NCBI RefSeq assembly: GCF_000714715.1
Contig: NZ_JMFO01000003.1
Coordinates: forward strand, 124,001-188,000
Direction of reading: 5' to 3'
Length of the DNA stretch: 64,000 nt
Source of the DNA: Candidatus Magnetobacterium casense
GTDB taxonomy: Bacteria > Nitrospirota > Thermodesulfovibrionia > Thermodesulfovibrionales > Magnetobacteriaceae
The notes under the pieces are model-generated. The model saw only the letters and a program-made list of their open reading frames with translations, had not been told where the DNA came from and searched no databases. A program made the position numbers and the translations under genes. This document shows positions 8,437 through 16,927 of this stretch, piece after piece. Each line of letters starts with the position of its first letter. Within the stretch, counting starts at the first letter, position 1.

Positions 8437-9675
8437 ATGACGGACAACCGCAGACCTGTCAGGCACCTGCCCCCATTGGCTGACAGGATGCGCCCCAAAT
8501 CCCTGGAAGACTTCCTGGGGCAGGATGAAATCGTTGGCGTGGGTAAGTTGTTGAGACAGGCCATAGAAGGCGACCAACTGCCATCGATGATCTTCTGGGG
8601 GCCTCCTGGCAGTGGCAAGACCACCCTGGCCTCAATTATTGCCGGTCAGAGCAGGGCGGAGTTTCGTGCGCTAAGTGCGGTATCAAGCGGGCTGAAGGAT
8701 CTGCGGGAGGTCATCACGGAGGCGCAGCGTAACAGCGCCAACGATAAGCGGACTGTCCTCTTCATTGACGAAATTCATCGGTGGAACAAGGCCCAGCAGG
8801 ATGCCCTGCTGCCATATGTGGAGAAGGCGGTGGTTGTGTTAATTGGCGCCACCACGGAAAATCCCAGCTTTGAGGTACGCGGGGCACTGTTGTCCCGGTG
8901 TCGGGTGTTTGTCTTAAAGCAACTGAGTGAATCTGATATCGTCAGGATTATTGACAGGGCACTGGCGGATAAGGAAAACGGCCTTGGAGGGGTAGACATC
9001 AGTCTTGGCAGAACGGATGCCCTGTTGATGGCCCGGATGAGCAACGGGGATGCCAGGGCTGCGCTCAATGCCCTGGAGTACATCGCCGTTATGGGAGCCG
9101 AATCTGGCGGCCAGGTGACCATTACCGGGGCACTCGTGCAAGAGGCGTTTCAGAAATCGCATCTGCTCTACGACAAGGACGGCGAGGAACACTACAACAT
9201 CATCTCCGCACTGCACAAGGCAATGCGCGGTTCAGACGCCAATGCCTCACTCTACTGGCTGGCCAGGATGCTGGAGGCTGGCGAAGACCCGTTGTATGTG
9301 GCGCGTCGTCTGATCCGGTTTGCCTCCGAGGACGTCGGTCTGGCCAACTCCAGGGCACTGGAACAGGCCGTTGCCGCCTATCAGGCCTGCATGTTTATCG
9401 GGATGCCGGAGTGTAACGTCATCCTGGCTCAGGCGGTTGTCTACATGGCCAAGAGCAACAAGTCCAACGAACTCTATACAGCCTATGCTCAGGCGGCCTC
9501 GGACGTCAGGGAATACGGCAATCTACCCGTACCGCTACATATCCGCAATGCCCCCACCAGGCTGATGAAAGACCTCGGTTATGGCAAGGGCTACAAGTAC
9601 AGCCCCGATCACGACTACAAGGAGCAACAGGAGTACCTTCCGGCAGAGTTGCGGGGCAGGAAATATCTCAGGTAG
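8437..9675 (+). CDS. rarA: Replication-associated recombination protein RarA (MgsA-type AAA+ ATPase)
   Basis: RarA is a clamp-loader-like AAA+ ATPase that acts at stalled or gapped replication forks. The 412-residue protein has the family's full layout: the RPKSLEDFLGQDEIVG box, Walker A GPPGSGKTT (about residues 51-59), Walker B VLFIDEIHRWN, sensor 1 GATTENPSFEV, the arginine-finger region LLSRCRVF, and the C-terminal tetramerisation domain with SLYWLARMLEAGEDPLYVARRL and FASEDVGLA. It ends with the usual YKYSPDHDYKEQQEYLPAELRGRKY signature. Length and order are typical. It follows the SRPBCC gene closely and is followed by a small antitoxin-like gene. Confidence 0.95.
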   Translation: MTDNRRPVRHLPPLADRMRPKSLEDFLGQDEIVGVGKLLRQAIEGDQLPSMIFWGPPGSGKTTLASIIAGQSRAEFRALSAVSSGLKDLREVITEAQRNSANDKRTVLFIDEIHRWNKAQQDALLPYVEKAVVVLIGATTENPSFEVRGALLSRCRVFVLKQLSESDIVRIIDRALADKENGLGGVDISLGRTDALLMARMSNGDARAALNALEYIAVMGAESGGQVTITGALVQEAFQKSHLLYDKDGEEHYNIISALHKAMRGSDANASLYWLARMLEAGEDPLYVARRLIRFASEDVGLANSRALEQAVAAYQACMFIGMPECNVILAQAVVYMAKSNKSNELYTAYAQAASDVREYGNLPVPLHIRNAPTRLMKDLGYGKGYKYSPDHDYKEQQEYLPAELRGRKYLR

Positions 9676-9706
9676 CGTAGATAGCAATAGAATGGAGATA
9701 TAGATT

Positions 9707-9907
9707 ATGTTAAACATAGTTAAAAAGTATGTCGTTGATGAAAACAACAACAGACTTGCAGTGGAAGTAGACATAGAGACTTTTAACAAGATTGAAGAAA
9801 TCCTCGAGGATTATGGACTTTATCGCCTCATGACCGATGACACTGACAATGAAATGCTTGACCTCGATGAGGCAAAGAGATTCTATAGCACACTGGATAA
9901 AGATTGA
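9707..9907 (+). CDS. Small antitoxin-like protein
   Basis: A 66-residue acidic protein preceded by GGAG. It resembles small antitoxin-like proteins that begin with a short beta segment (KYVVDENNNRLAVEVDIETFNKIEEILEDY) and end with a helical, toxin-neutralising-type tail (DEAKRFYSTL). No RelE/ParE-type toxin is found next to it; the bases after 9907 have stops in all frames before hemW. A 15-base direct repeat (GAAATATCTCAGGTA) occurs at 9660-9674, the end of rarA, and again at 9932-9946, bracketing the gene. Function as an antitoxin is inference from sequence character only. Confidence 0.6.
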   Translation: MLNIVKKYVVDENNNRLAVEVDIETFNKIEEILEDYGLYRLMTDDTDNEMLDLDEAKRFYSTLDKD

Positions 9908-9969
9908 AATTCAAATATGGCAAGAGATTTAGAAATATCTCAGGTAACATCATTGTCCGATAAACCATT

Positions 9970-11052
9970 GTGGAGACAGCGTTATACATACACATTCCGT
10001 TTTGTCTGAGGAAATGCGGCTACTGTGACTTCTACTCGATTGTCCTGGACACCGGCATGGCAGGGCAGTACGTTGAGGCATTAAAGGTGGAGCTGCTCCT
10101 GCGACGGAGTGAGCTTGGCCCGCTGAAAAGCGTCTTCATAGGGGGTGGTACGCCCACGGCCCTTGAGGGTGAATGCCTGGCAGGACTGGTGGCGTTTATC
10201 CGGGAACACTTCGAGTCGGCCACCGACGCCGAAATCACCACCGAGGCCAACCCCCTGACCATTGATCCGCAAAAGCTCGTCCTGCTAAAAGACGTTGGGA
10301 TAAACCGCCTGAGTATCGGTGTGCAGTCCTTTGACGATGCCATACTCAAGACGCTGGACAGGCTGCATGACGGCAATCAGGCCAGGAGGGCAATTGAGAC
10401 CGTGGCCAAGGTCTTCAGCAACTACTCTGTAGACCTGATCTACGCCGTTCCCGGTCAGAGTCATGACAGTTGGCATTCGACGTTGGTTGAGGCTGTAGCC
10501 TGTGCCCCCTCACACGTATCGGCCTACGAGCTGACGCTTGAACCCTCCGTGCCACTTGCAAGGGCCGGATTGACCCTGCCCCCTGAGGATGTGGCCATTG
10601 AGATGTTTGACCTTACCGCCGGCTATCTCACTGCAAACGGATACATACACTACGAGATATCCAATTATGCCCGTCCCGGGTATCAATGCCTCCACAACCT
10701 CAACTACTGGCGTACCGGTGGATACGTTGGCGCAGGGGCAGGGGCTCACTCATACGCAGGCGGCAGGAGGTTTTCAAACATCGCCAGTGTCAACGATTAC
10801 ATCAGGGCCATCGCTGTTGGTACGTTGCCGGTTGAGGGGGTTATTGAAATAAATCCCCCGCTTGCACAACAGGAGGCTATACTCCTGGGGCTGAGAACCA
10901 GCGAGGGGGTGAGGGCTGTCATGAACCACGTTGTTGATGAACTGCAGGGGGAGGGACTGGTGAGCTTCAATGACGGCATTTTACGCCTTACGCACAGGGG
11001 GATGCTCCTGAGCAATCGGGTAATAGCGCAGGTCATTGCTGCCTTGGGATGA
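9970..11052 (+). CDS. hemW: Radical SAM heme chaperone / coproporphyrinogen dehydrogenase-like HemW
   Basis: A 360-residue radical SAM protein of the HemW/HemN-like family. The N-terminal motif HIPFCLRKCGYCDF places the cluster cysteines CxxxCxxC at about 12, 16 and 19. Further landmarks are FIGGGTPTALE, TTEANPLTID, RLSIGVQSFDD, VDLIYAVPGQ, HVSAYELTLEP, HYEISNYARPG, and HNLNYWRTGGYVGAGAGAHS. HemW proteins bind heme and are thought to deliver it, rather than carrying out the HemN reaction. The start is GTG at 9970. The stop is followed by a 207-base gap holding the flagellin promoter. Confidence 0.93.
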   Translation: METALYIHIPFCLRKCGYCDFYSIVLDTGMAGQYVEALKVELLLRRSELGPLKSVFIGGGTPTALEGECLAGLVAFIREHFESATDAEITTEANPLTIDPQKLVLLKDVGINRLSIGVQSFDDAILKTLDRLHDGNQARRAIETVAKVFSNYSVDLIYAVPGQSHDSWHSTLVEAVACAPSHVSAYELTLEPSVPLARAGLTLPPEDVAIEMFDLTAGYLTANGYIHYEISNYARPGYQCLHNLNYWRTGGYVGAGAGAHSYAGGRRFSNIASVNDYIRAIAVGTLPVEGVIEINPPLAQQEAILLGLRTSEGVRAVMNHVVDELQGEGLVSFNDGILRLTHRGMLLSNRVIAQVIAALG

Positions 11053-11187
11053 TTGCCGCAGAAAGAAAATTTTTCCTGGCACTGTAAAAAATTTTCACCC
11101 TTATTCCATGCTAACCCCCCTGAGCAGATATAACTCAGAAGGCTATTATCTTGGTAAGTGTAACAATACAAACAGCACCTTTAATTG

Positions 11188-11204
11188 TTGGCATTAAAAT
11201 TGCA
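11188..11204 (+). promoter_or_regulatory. Sigma-54 promoter of the flagellin gene
   Basis: TTGGCATTAAAATTGCA matches the sigma-54 consensus, with GG at 11190-11191 and GC at 11202-11203, exactly 12 bases apart. It lies about 55 bases before the flagellin ATG, leaving a short leader that ends in a strong GGAGGTG ribosome-binding site. Sigma-54 control of flagellin is known in several bacterial groups. Confidence 0.75.
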
Positions 11205-11259
11205 CTTGCTGCTATCAGTTTATTTTAAAATGGCTATATAATGATAATGGAGGTGCAAT

Positions 11260-12270
11260 ATGGCATTTGTAATTCAAACAAACGTGATGTCGCTAAATGC
11301 GCAGAGGAATCTGAGAAAGACTCAACCGATCTTAACTGAGGCCATGCAGAGGTTATCGTCTGGATACAGGATCAACGCGGCAAAGGACGATGCAGCAGGA
11401 TTGGCAATTGCAACAAGGATGACGACCCAGACACGTGGTCTGACGGTTTCGGTGAGAAACGCTAACGATGGTCTCTCTATTGCCCAGACGGCAGAGGGTG
11501 CAATGGATGAGATAACCAACAACCTGCAGAGGATCAGGGAGCTTGCCGTACAGGCCATGAGCGGTCAGTACGGTGTTACGGACGTATCCTACATGCAGAA
11601 CGAGGTTAACGCCTTGATTGAGGAAATCGGCAGGACAGCAGAACAGACAAAGTTCAACGACAGGAGACTCCTGGGCGGTATGTTTAACACCAGGCTGCAT
11701 GTAAGTTATGCTGCCAGTGATGCAGGCATAAACGTCATTATTACTTCGATGAATACCGATGCCCTTGGCGGCAAAATATTTACATCTACAGGTAAGAATG
11801 GCGCTATGGCGTACCTAAAGGACATACACAGTGCCACTACGGTTGGTGTAGCTCAGGTAGGTGATAACTCCTTTGTATCTGTTGATGGAGCAGCCCCTAC
11901 ATGGAGTTACACGGCAAATGCTAGTATAACCTATTCCGGCATTGCTTCACTCTACGTTGCAGATTCTACCAGTGTGACGGGTTGGTCATCGAGGGCGTCT
12001 AACGCAATCGCCATAATAGATGGCGCACTAAATACTGTCTTGTCGGAGAAGGCGAAACTTGGTGCAAAGGCTAATCAGATGGAGGCTATAGTACGAAATC
12101 TCGACAATGTTCTCGAGACAACATATTCCGCACGTAGCCGAATCATGGATGCAGACTTCGCATTAGAGACGTCCAATATGACAAAGGGCATGATACTACA
12201 ACAGTCTGGTATCTCGATCTTGGCACAGGCCAATAGTCAGCAGCAGAACATACTTGCCCTGTTGAGGTAG
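11260..12270 (+). CDS. fliC: Flagellin
   Basis: The flagellar filament subunit, exported by the flagellar type III apparatus. The 336-residue protein has the conserved flagellin N-terminus (INVMSLNAQRNL-type: TNVMSLNAQRNLRKTQ; RLSSGYRINAAKDDAAGLAIATRM; ANDGLSIAQTAEGAMDEI; QMNEVNALIEEI-type) and C-terminus (ARSRIMDADFALETSNMTKGMILQQSGISILAQANSQQQNILALLR), joined by a short variable middle (about residues 145-245) that would be surface exposed. It stands alone, away from the 35-46 kb flagellar cluster, behind a sigma-54 promoter. The CsrA/FliW pair encoded at 43.8-44.4 kb may regulate its translation; this is inferred from other bacteria, and a GGA lies in its ribosome-binding site. Confidence 0.97.
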   Translation: MAFVIQTNVMSLNAQRNLRKTQPILTEAMQRLSSGYRINAAKDDAAGLAIATRMTTQTRGLTVSVRNANDGLSIAQTAEGAMDEITNNLQRIRELAVQAMSGQYGVTDVSYMQNEVNALIEEIGRTAEQTKFNDRRLLGGMFNTRLHVSYAASDAGINVIITSMNTDALGGKIFTSTGKNGAMAYLKDIHSATTVGVAQVGDNSFVSVDGAAPTWSYTANASITYSGIASLYVADSTSVTGWSSRASNAIAIIDGALNTVLSEKAKLGAKANQMEAIVRNLDNVLETTYSARSRIMDADFALETSNMTKGMILQQSGISILAQANSQQQNILALLR

Positions 12271-12338
12271 TTCGTTTTTTACAGATGCAAAAAGATGCTT
12301 TCTGTAAATATTTCAGTGATGACAGTGTTAAGCATTAT

Positions 12339-12446
12339 GGGGTCAAGGGGTCAGCGAGGGGTCAGCGACCCCCGGCATAAAAGGGGCGAGCCGCCCCCGG
12401 CTAAGTTCCCCCGGCATAAAAGGGGACTTGTCCCCTTGACCCCACT
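12339..12446. repeat. GC-rich dispersed intergenic repeat, copy 2
   Basis: Contains GGGGTCAAGGGG at the left and CCCCTTGACCCC at the right, forming an outer inverted pair. The interior carries two copies of CCCCCGGCATAAAAGGGG. It fills the gap between flagellin and tRNA-Leu. Same family as the repeats near 2.4, 14.1 and 51.0 kb. Confidence 0.75.
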
Positions 12447-12538
12447 CTATGAGCAACGGACTGTCTGCAAAGCATTATACGTGGTTTCCACGATAACCGT
12501 CCAGTTCTATTTTGCTGTGACATAAGTAATGGGCGACA

Positions 12539-12568
12539 TTGACAGCCACGGACGCTTTATGCTACATT
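12539..12568 (+). promoter_or_regulatory. Sigma-70-type promoter of tRNA-Leu
   Basis: A perfect -35 box TTGACA (12539-12544) is followed after 18 bases by TACATT (12563-12568), with the tRNA starting 12 bases later. The spacing and position fit a housekeeping promoter. Confidence 0.6.
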
Positions 12569-12579
12569 ACCAAGTACGT

Positions 12580-12661
12580 GCGAGAGTGGCGGAACTGGCA
12601 GACGCGCTGGACTTAGGATCCAGTGGGGCAACCCGTAGGGGTTCAACTCCCCTCCCTCGCA
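12580..12661 (+). tRNA. tRNA-Leu (anticodon UAG)
   Basis: The sequence folds as a class II tRNA. It has an acceptor stem GCGAGAG/CCCTCGC with one A-C mismatch at the sixth pair, an anticodon stem CTGGA/TCCAG enclosing CTTAGGA (anticodon TAG at 12614-12616), a long variable arm, and a T arm AGGGG-TTCAACT-CCCCT. The discriminator base is A and the CCA end is not encoded. It decodes CUA and related leucine codons. Confidence 0.95.
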
Positions 12662-12908
12662 TTACCCCTAAAATCAACGGTTTATAAAGTTAGAGGGACA
12701 GTGATAGCCCCTCGAAAAACAGCCATGGTACCAAATTTAGTGTTAATTCTTATGATAATTAACAGCCGCCCCTTTCTTTCTTTGTATCGCATGCAATCGA
12801 AACACACTATAATAAAAATTCTCTGATGCAATTGCCCCTGTCATATTGTGTTTTGTGGTATTATATTTGAGGTTGTTTGATTTTTTAAAGATATTCGGAG
12901 GCAGATAC

Positions 12909-13976
12909 ATGAGCAGGACGTACAATATAGGGGTTATCGGAGGGGATGGCACGGGGCCTGAGGTTATCCGTGAGGGGATAAAGGTGCTGGAGGCGGCTGC
13001 GGCATTGGGCGGCTTTGAAGTTGAATTTACACACTATGATTTTGGCGGAGGGCGTTATCTCAGAACCGGTGAGGTGTTACCGGAGAGTGCCTTGTCCGAT
13101 CTGAGGCGGCACAGTGCGCTGTTTCTTGGTGCCATAGGGCATCCCGACGTCAAGCCCGGGATACTGGAGAAGGGGATACTGTTGCGACTGAGGTTTGAGC
13201 TTGACATGTATGTAAATCTGCGACCTGTAAAGCTCTATCCGGGCGTAGACTGTCCACTCAAGGACAAGTGGCCCAAGGACATAGATTTTGTCGTCGTCAG
13301 GGAAAACACCGAAGGGTTGTATGCCGGAGCTGGCGGATTCTTCAAGAAAGGTACCCCTGATGAGGTTGCTGTCCAGGAGTCGGTCAATACACGCAAGGGG
13401 GTTGAGCGGTGCATCCGGTATGCCTTTGACTACTGCAAGCGGCGGAACAAGGACAAAAAACTCACACTCTGTGGCAAGACCAATGTCCTGACCTACGCAT
13501 TTGACCTGTGGGAGCGTGTCTTTTATGAGGTTGCCCGTGAGTATCCCAACATCAAGGGCGACTACGCACACGTCGATGCCATTACGATGTGGTTTGTCAA
13601 AAATCCCGAGTGGTTTGATGTAATAGTTACCGACAACATGTTTGGCGATATAATCACCGACCTTGGTGCCATGATCCAGGGTGGTATGGGGATTGCTGCC
13701 GGGGGCAACATCAATCCGGAGGGCACATCCATGTTTGAACCCATCGGCGGGTCAGCCCCAAAGTACACCGGTAAAAATATCATAAATCCCCTTGCCGCCA
13801 TCTGTGCAGGGGCAATGATGTTAAGCCACCTAGGTGAGGAGACATCCGCCACCCTCATTGAACGAGCAGTAATGGAGGTCACGGGCAAGCACATAAAGAG
13901 CCTCGCCGCCGGCAACATGGGGATATCAACGACAGAGGCAGGAGATCTGGTCGCAAACTATGTCGCTAAATTGTAG
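12909..13976 (+). CDS. leuB: Isocitrate/isopropylmalate dehydrogenase family protein (probably LeuB)
   Basis: A 355-residue NAD-dependent beta-decarboxylating dehydrogenase. The start chosen is the ATG at 12909, preceded by GGAGG; a longer frame from 12846 has no such site. Landmarks are [13 protein letters not shown], the substrate arginine region ([21 protein letters not shown]), [24 protein letters not shown], the metal-binding [20 protein letters not shown] and [22 protein letters not shown]. In leucine synthesis LeuB oxidises 3-isopropylmalate. Tartrate and homoisocitrate dehydrogenases share the same fold, and no other leu genes lie nearby to settle the substrate, so LeuB is the likely but not proven assignment. 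Confidence 0.85.
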   Translation: MSRTYNIGVIGGDGTGPEVIREGIKVLEAAAALGGFEVEFTHYDFGGGRYLRTGEVLPESALSDLRRHSALFLGAIGHPDVKPGILEKGILLRLRFELDMYVNLRPVKLYPGVDCPLKDKWPKDIDFVVVRENTEGLYAGAGGFFKKGTPDEVAVQESVNTRKGVERCIRYAFDYCKRRNKDKKLTLCGKTNVLTYAFDLWERVFYEVAREYPNIKGDYAHVDAITMWFVKNPEWFDVIVTDNMFGDIITDLGAMIQGGMGIAAGGNINPEGTSMFEPIGGSAPKYTGKNIINPLAAICAGAMMLSHLGEETSATLIERAVMEVTGKHIKSLAAGNMGISTTEAGDLVANYVAKL

Positions 13977-14097
13977 TGGTCGATATAGCGCATATGGCTT
14001 GGCGTGCAGCACAACGGGAACGGGAACGGCTATCCCCCCGTACCACGTAAGCAGAAGAGTATAAGTAGCTATAACGTAATTAACCCAATTAAAGAAA

Positions 14098-14162
14098 GAA
14101 AGGGGCGGCTCCGCCCCCCTTCAGAACCCCCCGCAAGGGGACCAGTCCCCTTGACCCCATAA
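14098..14162. repeat. GC-rich dispersed intergenic repeat, copy 3
   Basis: AGGGGCGGCTCCGCCCCCC, then CAGAACCCCCCGCAAGGGG and CCCCTTGACCCCAT. It is very close in layout to copies at 2.4 kb and 62.0 kb and fills the gap between leuB and the convergent TolC gene. Confidence 0.75.
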
Positions 14163-14206
14163 AGGCTGGTGATGTTATACATGTTTATGCTAGGTTGCTT
14201 AACAAT

Positions 14207-15562
14207 CTAATGATGTTCTAGTGTGGTCACTACAGCGATTAAGGGTATGCCTATTGAGCGCTTTAGCTTCAGGTATGCCATTTCGTAGCCGTATATGGCC
14301 TCTGAGAGTCTGCGTTCGGAGGTAACCAACAGGTTGTTGGCATCCATGACGTCTAGTGTTGTTGCAAGACCGGCATCGAATTGTCTGTTTACGCTGTGGT
14401 AGTTGTCGGCGGCGTAGGTCACGGTGTCCCTGAGGGAGTTTATGACGCCTTCTTGTGTCAGGTATTGCAACCAGGCGCTCTCAACATCAAGGGATATGGT
14501 CTTTTTCAGATATTGGACAGCCAACTCGCTCTGTCGTTGCTTTGCCTTGGCCTCTCTGATATCGGCTTGCCTGGTGCCACCCTCGTACAGGGGTAGGGTC
14601 AACTTTACGGTTGCGTAGACTGTTTCGGTGTTGTTGAATAACCAGCCGGGATTGTCGTCTTTTTTCATAAGCACGCCCTCTACGGACAACGTCGGCCAGG
14701 CAGAGCTGCTTGCAGACTCTATTGTCTTTTGGGCAATCTCACTGGCAGTAGTGTATGACTTGAGCTCGGTCCTTCTGTTGAGGGCCGTTTGTATGAGACA
14801 CTCAATGTCGCCTGCAATGCAGTTTGCCAGGTCGTGTGTTACGGTGGAGGTGTCTCTGACGTCGAAGTCATCCGTGGAGTCATCCTTTAGGCCTGCGAGT
14901 TTTTTTAGTGTAGCCTTTTTGATCTTCAGGTCGTTTTGTGCTTGCAACACCTCGGTTGTGGCCGTTGAGAGTTCCGCTTCGGCCCTCAGAAGTGCGGTCT
15001 TTGTCACCTCTCCGGCTAACAACCTGCTCCTGGCCGCATCACGGTAGAGGGTTAGTCGTCCTACGTTTGCCTGTGCTATCTCAACGGACTTCTTTGCCTT
15101 CAGGCAGTCATAGAAGGCCCCAGCGATGCCGTAGAGATATCCCTCGGTGACGGAATCGTAGTCGTATCTGTTTTTTTCGATTGATTTTTCGGCCATATCA
15201 ATTGCCTTGAACTCCTTGCCTCCCAGCGAAAGACTCTCATCCAGTCTGACGCCACCGCTTACTGATGAGTTTGGTTGCATCACCATTCCCCCGGAGGCAA
15301 CCTTGTCACGGTTATATTGCGTGTAGAGTGAAAAGGCCGAAACCTTTGGGAGAACAGCCGCAACGGCCTTGTTTTTTTGCTGCTCTGCGATGTGGATATC
15401 CTCCTGCGATATCTTGATTGTTTCGGAGGTCTGCAGGGCATACCGGTAAAGCTCCTCCAGGCTGTAGGGATGCGATACGTCGGCCCCAAAGAGCAACGCC
15501 GGCAGCATCCATAGGGATATCAACCAGACCCCGATTTGGATAACAGAACTTGCAGCTTTCAC
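14207..15562 (-). CDS. TolC-family outer membrane efflux protein
   Basis: An outer-membrane channel-tunnel subunit that would pair with an inner-membrane pump and adaptor, neither of which is encoded here. The mature part shows the TolC pseudo-repeat: long amphipathic helices (SLEELYRYALQTSETIKISQ; AEQQKNKAVAAVLPKVSAFS) and a second half beginning near LIQTALNRRTELKSY, with the strand pattern LTLPLYEGGTRQADIREAKAK. The open frame extends to 15658, but that would overlap the upstream DedA gene by 83 bases. The GTG at 15562 gives a protein that begins directly with a good signal peptide (KAASSVIQIGVWLISLWMLPALLFGA), so that start is preferred. Likely co-transcribed with the DedA gene. Confidence 0.88.
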   Translation of the reverse strand: MKAASSVIQIGVWLISLWMLPALLFGADVSHPYSLEELYRYALQTSETIKISQEDIHIAEQQKNKAVAAVLPKVSAFSLYTQYNRDKVASGGMVMQPNSSVSGGVRLDESLSLGGKEFKAIDMAEKSIEKNRYDYDSVTEGYLYGIAGAFYDCLKAKKSVEIAQANVGRLTLYRDAARSRLLAGEVTKTALLRAEAELSTATTEVLQAQNDLKIKKATLKKLAGLKDDSTDDFDVRDTSTVTHDLANCIAGDIECLIQTALNRRTELKSYTTASEIAQKTIESASSSAWPTLSVEGVLMKKDDNPGWLFNNTETVYATVKLTLPLYEGGTRQADIREAKAKQRQSELAVQYLKKTISLDVESAWLQYLTQEGVINSLRDTVTYAADNYHSVNRQFDAGLATTLDVMDANNLLVTSERRLSEAIYGYEMAYLKLKRSIGIPLIAVVTTLEHH

Positions 15563-15575
15563 TTTGCGGCAGGAC

Positions 15576-16220
15576 TCAACCGGACTTTCCGTATCTATTG
15601 CTGAGATACTCATAGACAGCAGGCATGACAGAGAGTATGATGATAGCAAATATGACAATGGTAAAGTTCTTCTTTACAACCGGGATGTTTCCAAAAAAAT
15701 ACCCCGCCATAAGCAGAAGCGTGATCCACAACAGTCCGCCAACGACGTTGTAGGTGATAAAACGTGAGTAGGTCATCTTACCGATGCCGGCCACAAACGG
15801 TGCAAACGTCCTGATGATGGGTACAAAGCGTGCTATGATAATGGTCTTTGCCCCGTACTTTTCATAGAAGCGTCTGGTTCTCTCCAGGTGTTCTCTGTTG
15901 AACAGCCGCGAGTGTTCCTTGTTAAACACCCGAGGGCCGACGCTATGACCTATCCAGTAGTTGAGGGTATCGCCAATTATTGCGGCCAGACTGAGCAGGA
16001 TGAGCAGCCAGTGAACCTTCATCGGCGTAATGGCGGCCAGCGCACCGGCGGCAAAGAGCAGTGAATCCCCCGGCAGAAACGGCGTTACGACCAGACCCGT
16101 TTCACAAAAAATAATGATAAACAAAATGGCATATGTCCAACTGCCATAGCCGTTGATCAGGTCATAGAGATGCTTATCGAGGTGCATCACGACCTCAAAC
16201 AGGTTTCTAATCACTTGCAT
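15576..16220 (-). CDS. DedA family membrane protein
   Basis: A 214-residue polytopic inner-membrane protein of the DedA/SNARE-associated family, whose members act in undecaprenyl-phosphate or phospholipid translocation and proton-dependent membrane homeostasis. Signature segments are ETGLVVTPFLPGDSLLFAAG, the glycine-rich IIGDTLNYWIGHSVG, and the catalytic-like arginine region IIIARFVPIIRTFAPFVAGIGKM, followed by two further hydrophobic helices. Length is typical. It precedes the TolC-family gene by 13 bases. The specific lipid substrate cannot be told from sequence. Confidence 0.92.
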   Translation of the reverse strand: MQVIRNLFEVVMHLDKHLYDLINGYGSWTYAILFIIIFCETGLVVTPFLPGDSLLFAAGALAAITPMKVHWLLILLSLAAIIGDTLNYWIGHSVGPRVFNKEHSRLFNREHLERTRRFYEKYGAKTIIIARFVPIIRTFAPFVAGIGKMTYSRFITYNVVGGLLWITLLLMAGYFFGNIPVVKKNFTIVIFAIIILSVMPAVYEYLSNRYGKSG

Positions 16221-16262
16221 TGTATCACAAAGATTTGGTTCAATTTATGGATATATTCACGT

Positions 16263-16722
16263 TAAAGCAATCCCTCAATCTCTCTGATGTCCTGGGCCTT
16301 TATCAACGCCTCTGTTATTGAGCGGAGCCTTGACGTATCTCCATAGCCTCTGAATCTTCGACATAAACGATAAGCCTTCTTCACCAAATCTGGCCCTTAA
16401 CAAAAGTTCTATCGTATCTTGCATGCCTTCCTCCCGGCCACTTTCCAAACCCTCTTCCTTACCTTGTATGAATCTCAGGTCCTTTTCTATTGGTAAATCG
16501 TATGCAAGTGACATTTTTCCAGCCTCCTCTATCACGATTTTTTGCATGTCTCTCAACCTTGAGAGCATCTCTAATGTCCTTATATTTCTTGACAGTTCCA
16601 GTCCTTTAGCGACCTTCATCAGCTCACCTAAAATCTGTCGTACAAGCTCCCTCTCATCGCGCCCGCCCATGAATCAACTCTTTGATGAGCTTATCGTAAC
16701 TGCCTGGTGGTGTAGTATCCAT
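16263..16722 (-). pseudogene. Decayed Rpn/PDDEXK-family nuclease-transposase gene
   Basis: Remnants of one gene are spread over three frames. The first, from 16722, reads MDTTPPGSYDKLIKELIHG, the usual start of one Rpn-type subfamily. The next (to about 16330) gives its C-terminal half, with GKEEGLESGREEGMQDTIELLLRARFGEEGLSFMSKIQR. After a frameshift the natural ending continues as GYGDTSRLRSITEALIKAQDIREIEGLL with a stop at 16262-16264. The nuclease core between the first two pieces is missing. It therefore looks like an internal deletion plus frameshifts, and the gene is presumably dead. It belongs to a different subfamily from the intact pair at 31.5-33.4 kb. Confidence 0.75.
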
Positions 16723-16927
16723 ACGATCTATTATAACGCATGACATTAAAAATTGAAAGATACCAAAAACTTGACAAGCACGTTGCTGTTGTTGTTTACT
16801 ACCATAGATTGAGTTGACTGTCATCTTAAACAAAAGTGCCATACTTTAAGACTTTAGAACAAACATTGGTGGACAGCGTGTTGTATTGCAACCGGCAAAT
16901 TCCCGATTTCAGGGAGAGGGTGTTCTA

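Noticed and set aside
9908-9969. Possible RelE/ParE toxin partner of the antitoxin-like gene
   Set aside because: All frames are short and show no toxin motif.
12278-12308. Stem TTTACAGA/TCTGTAAA after flagellin as intrinsic terminator
   Set aside because: The stem is AT-rich and the T-run precedes rather than follows it, so terminator function is doubtful.
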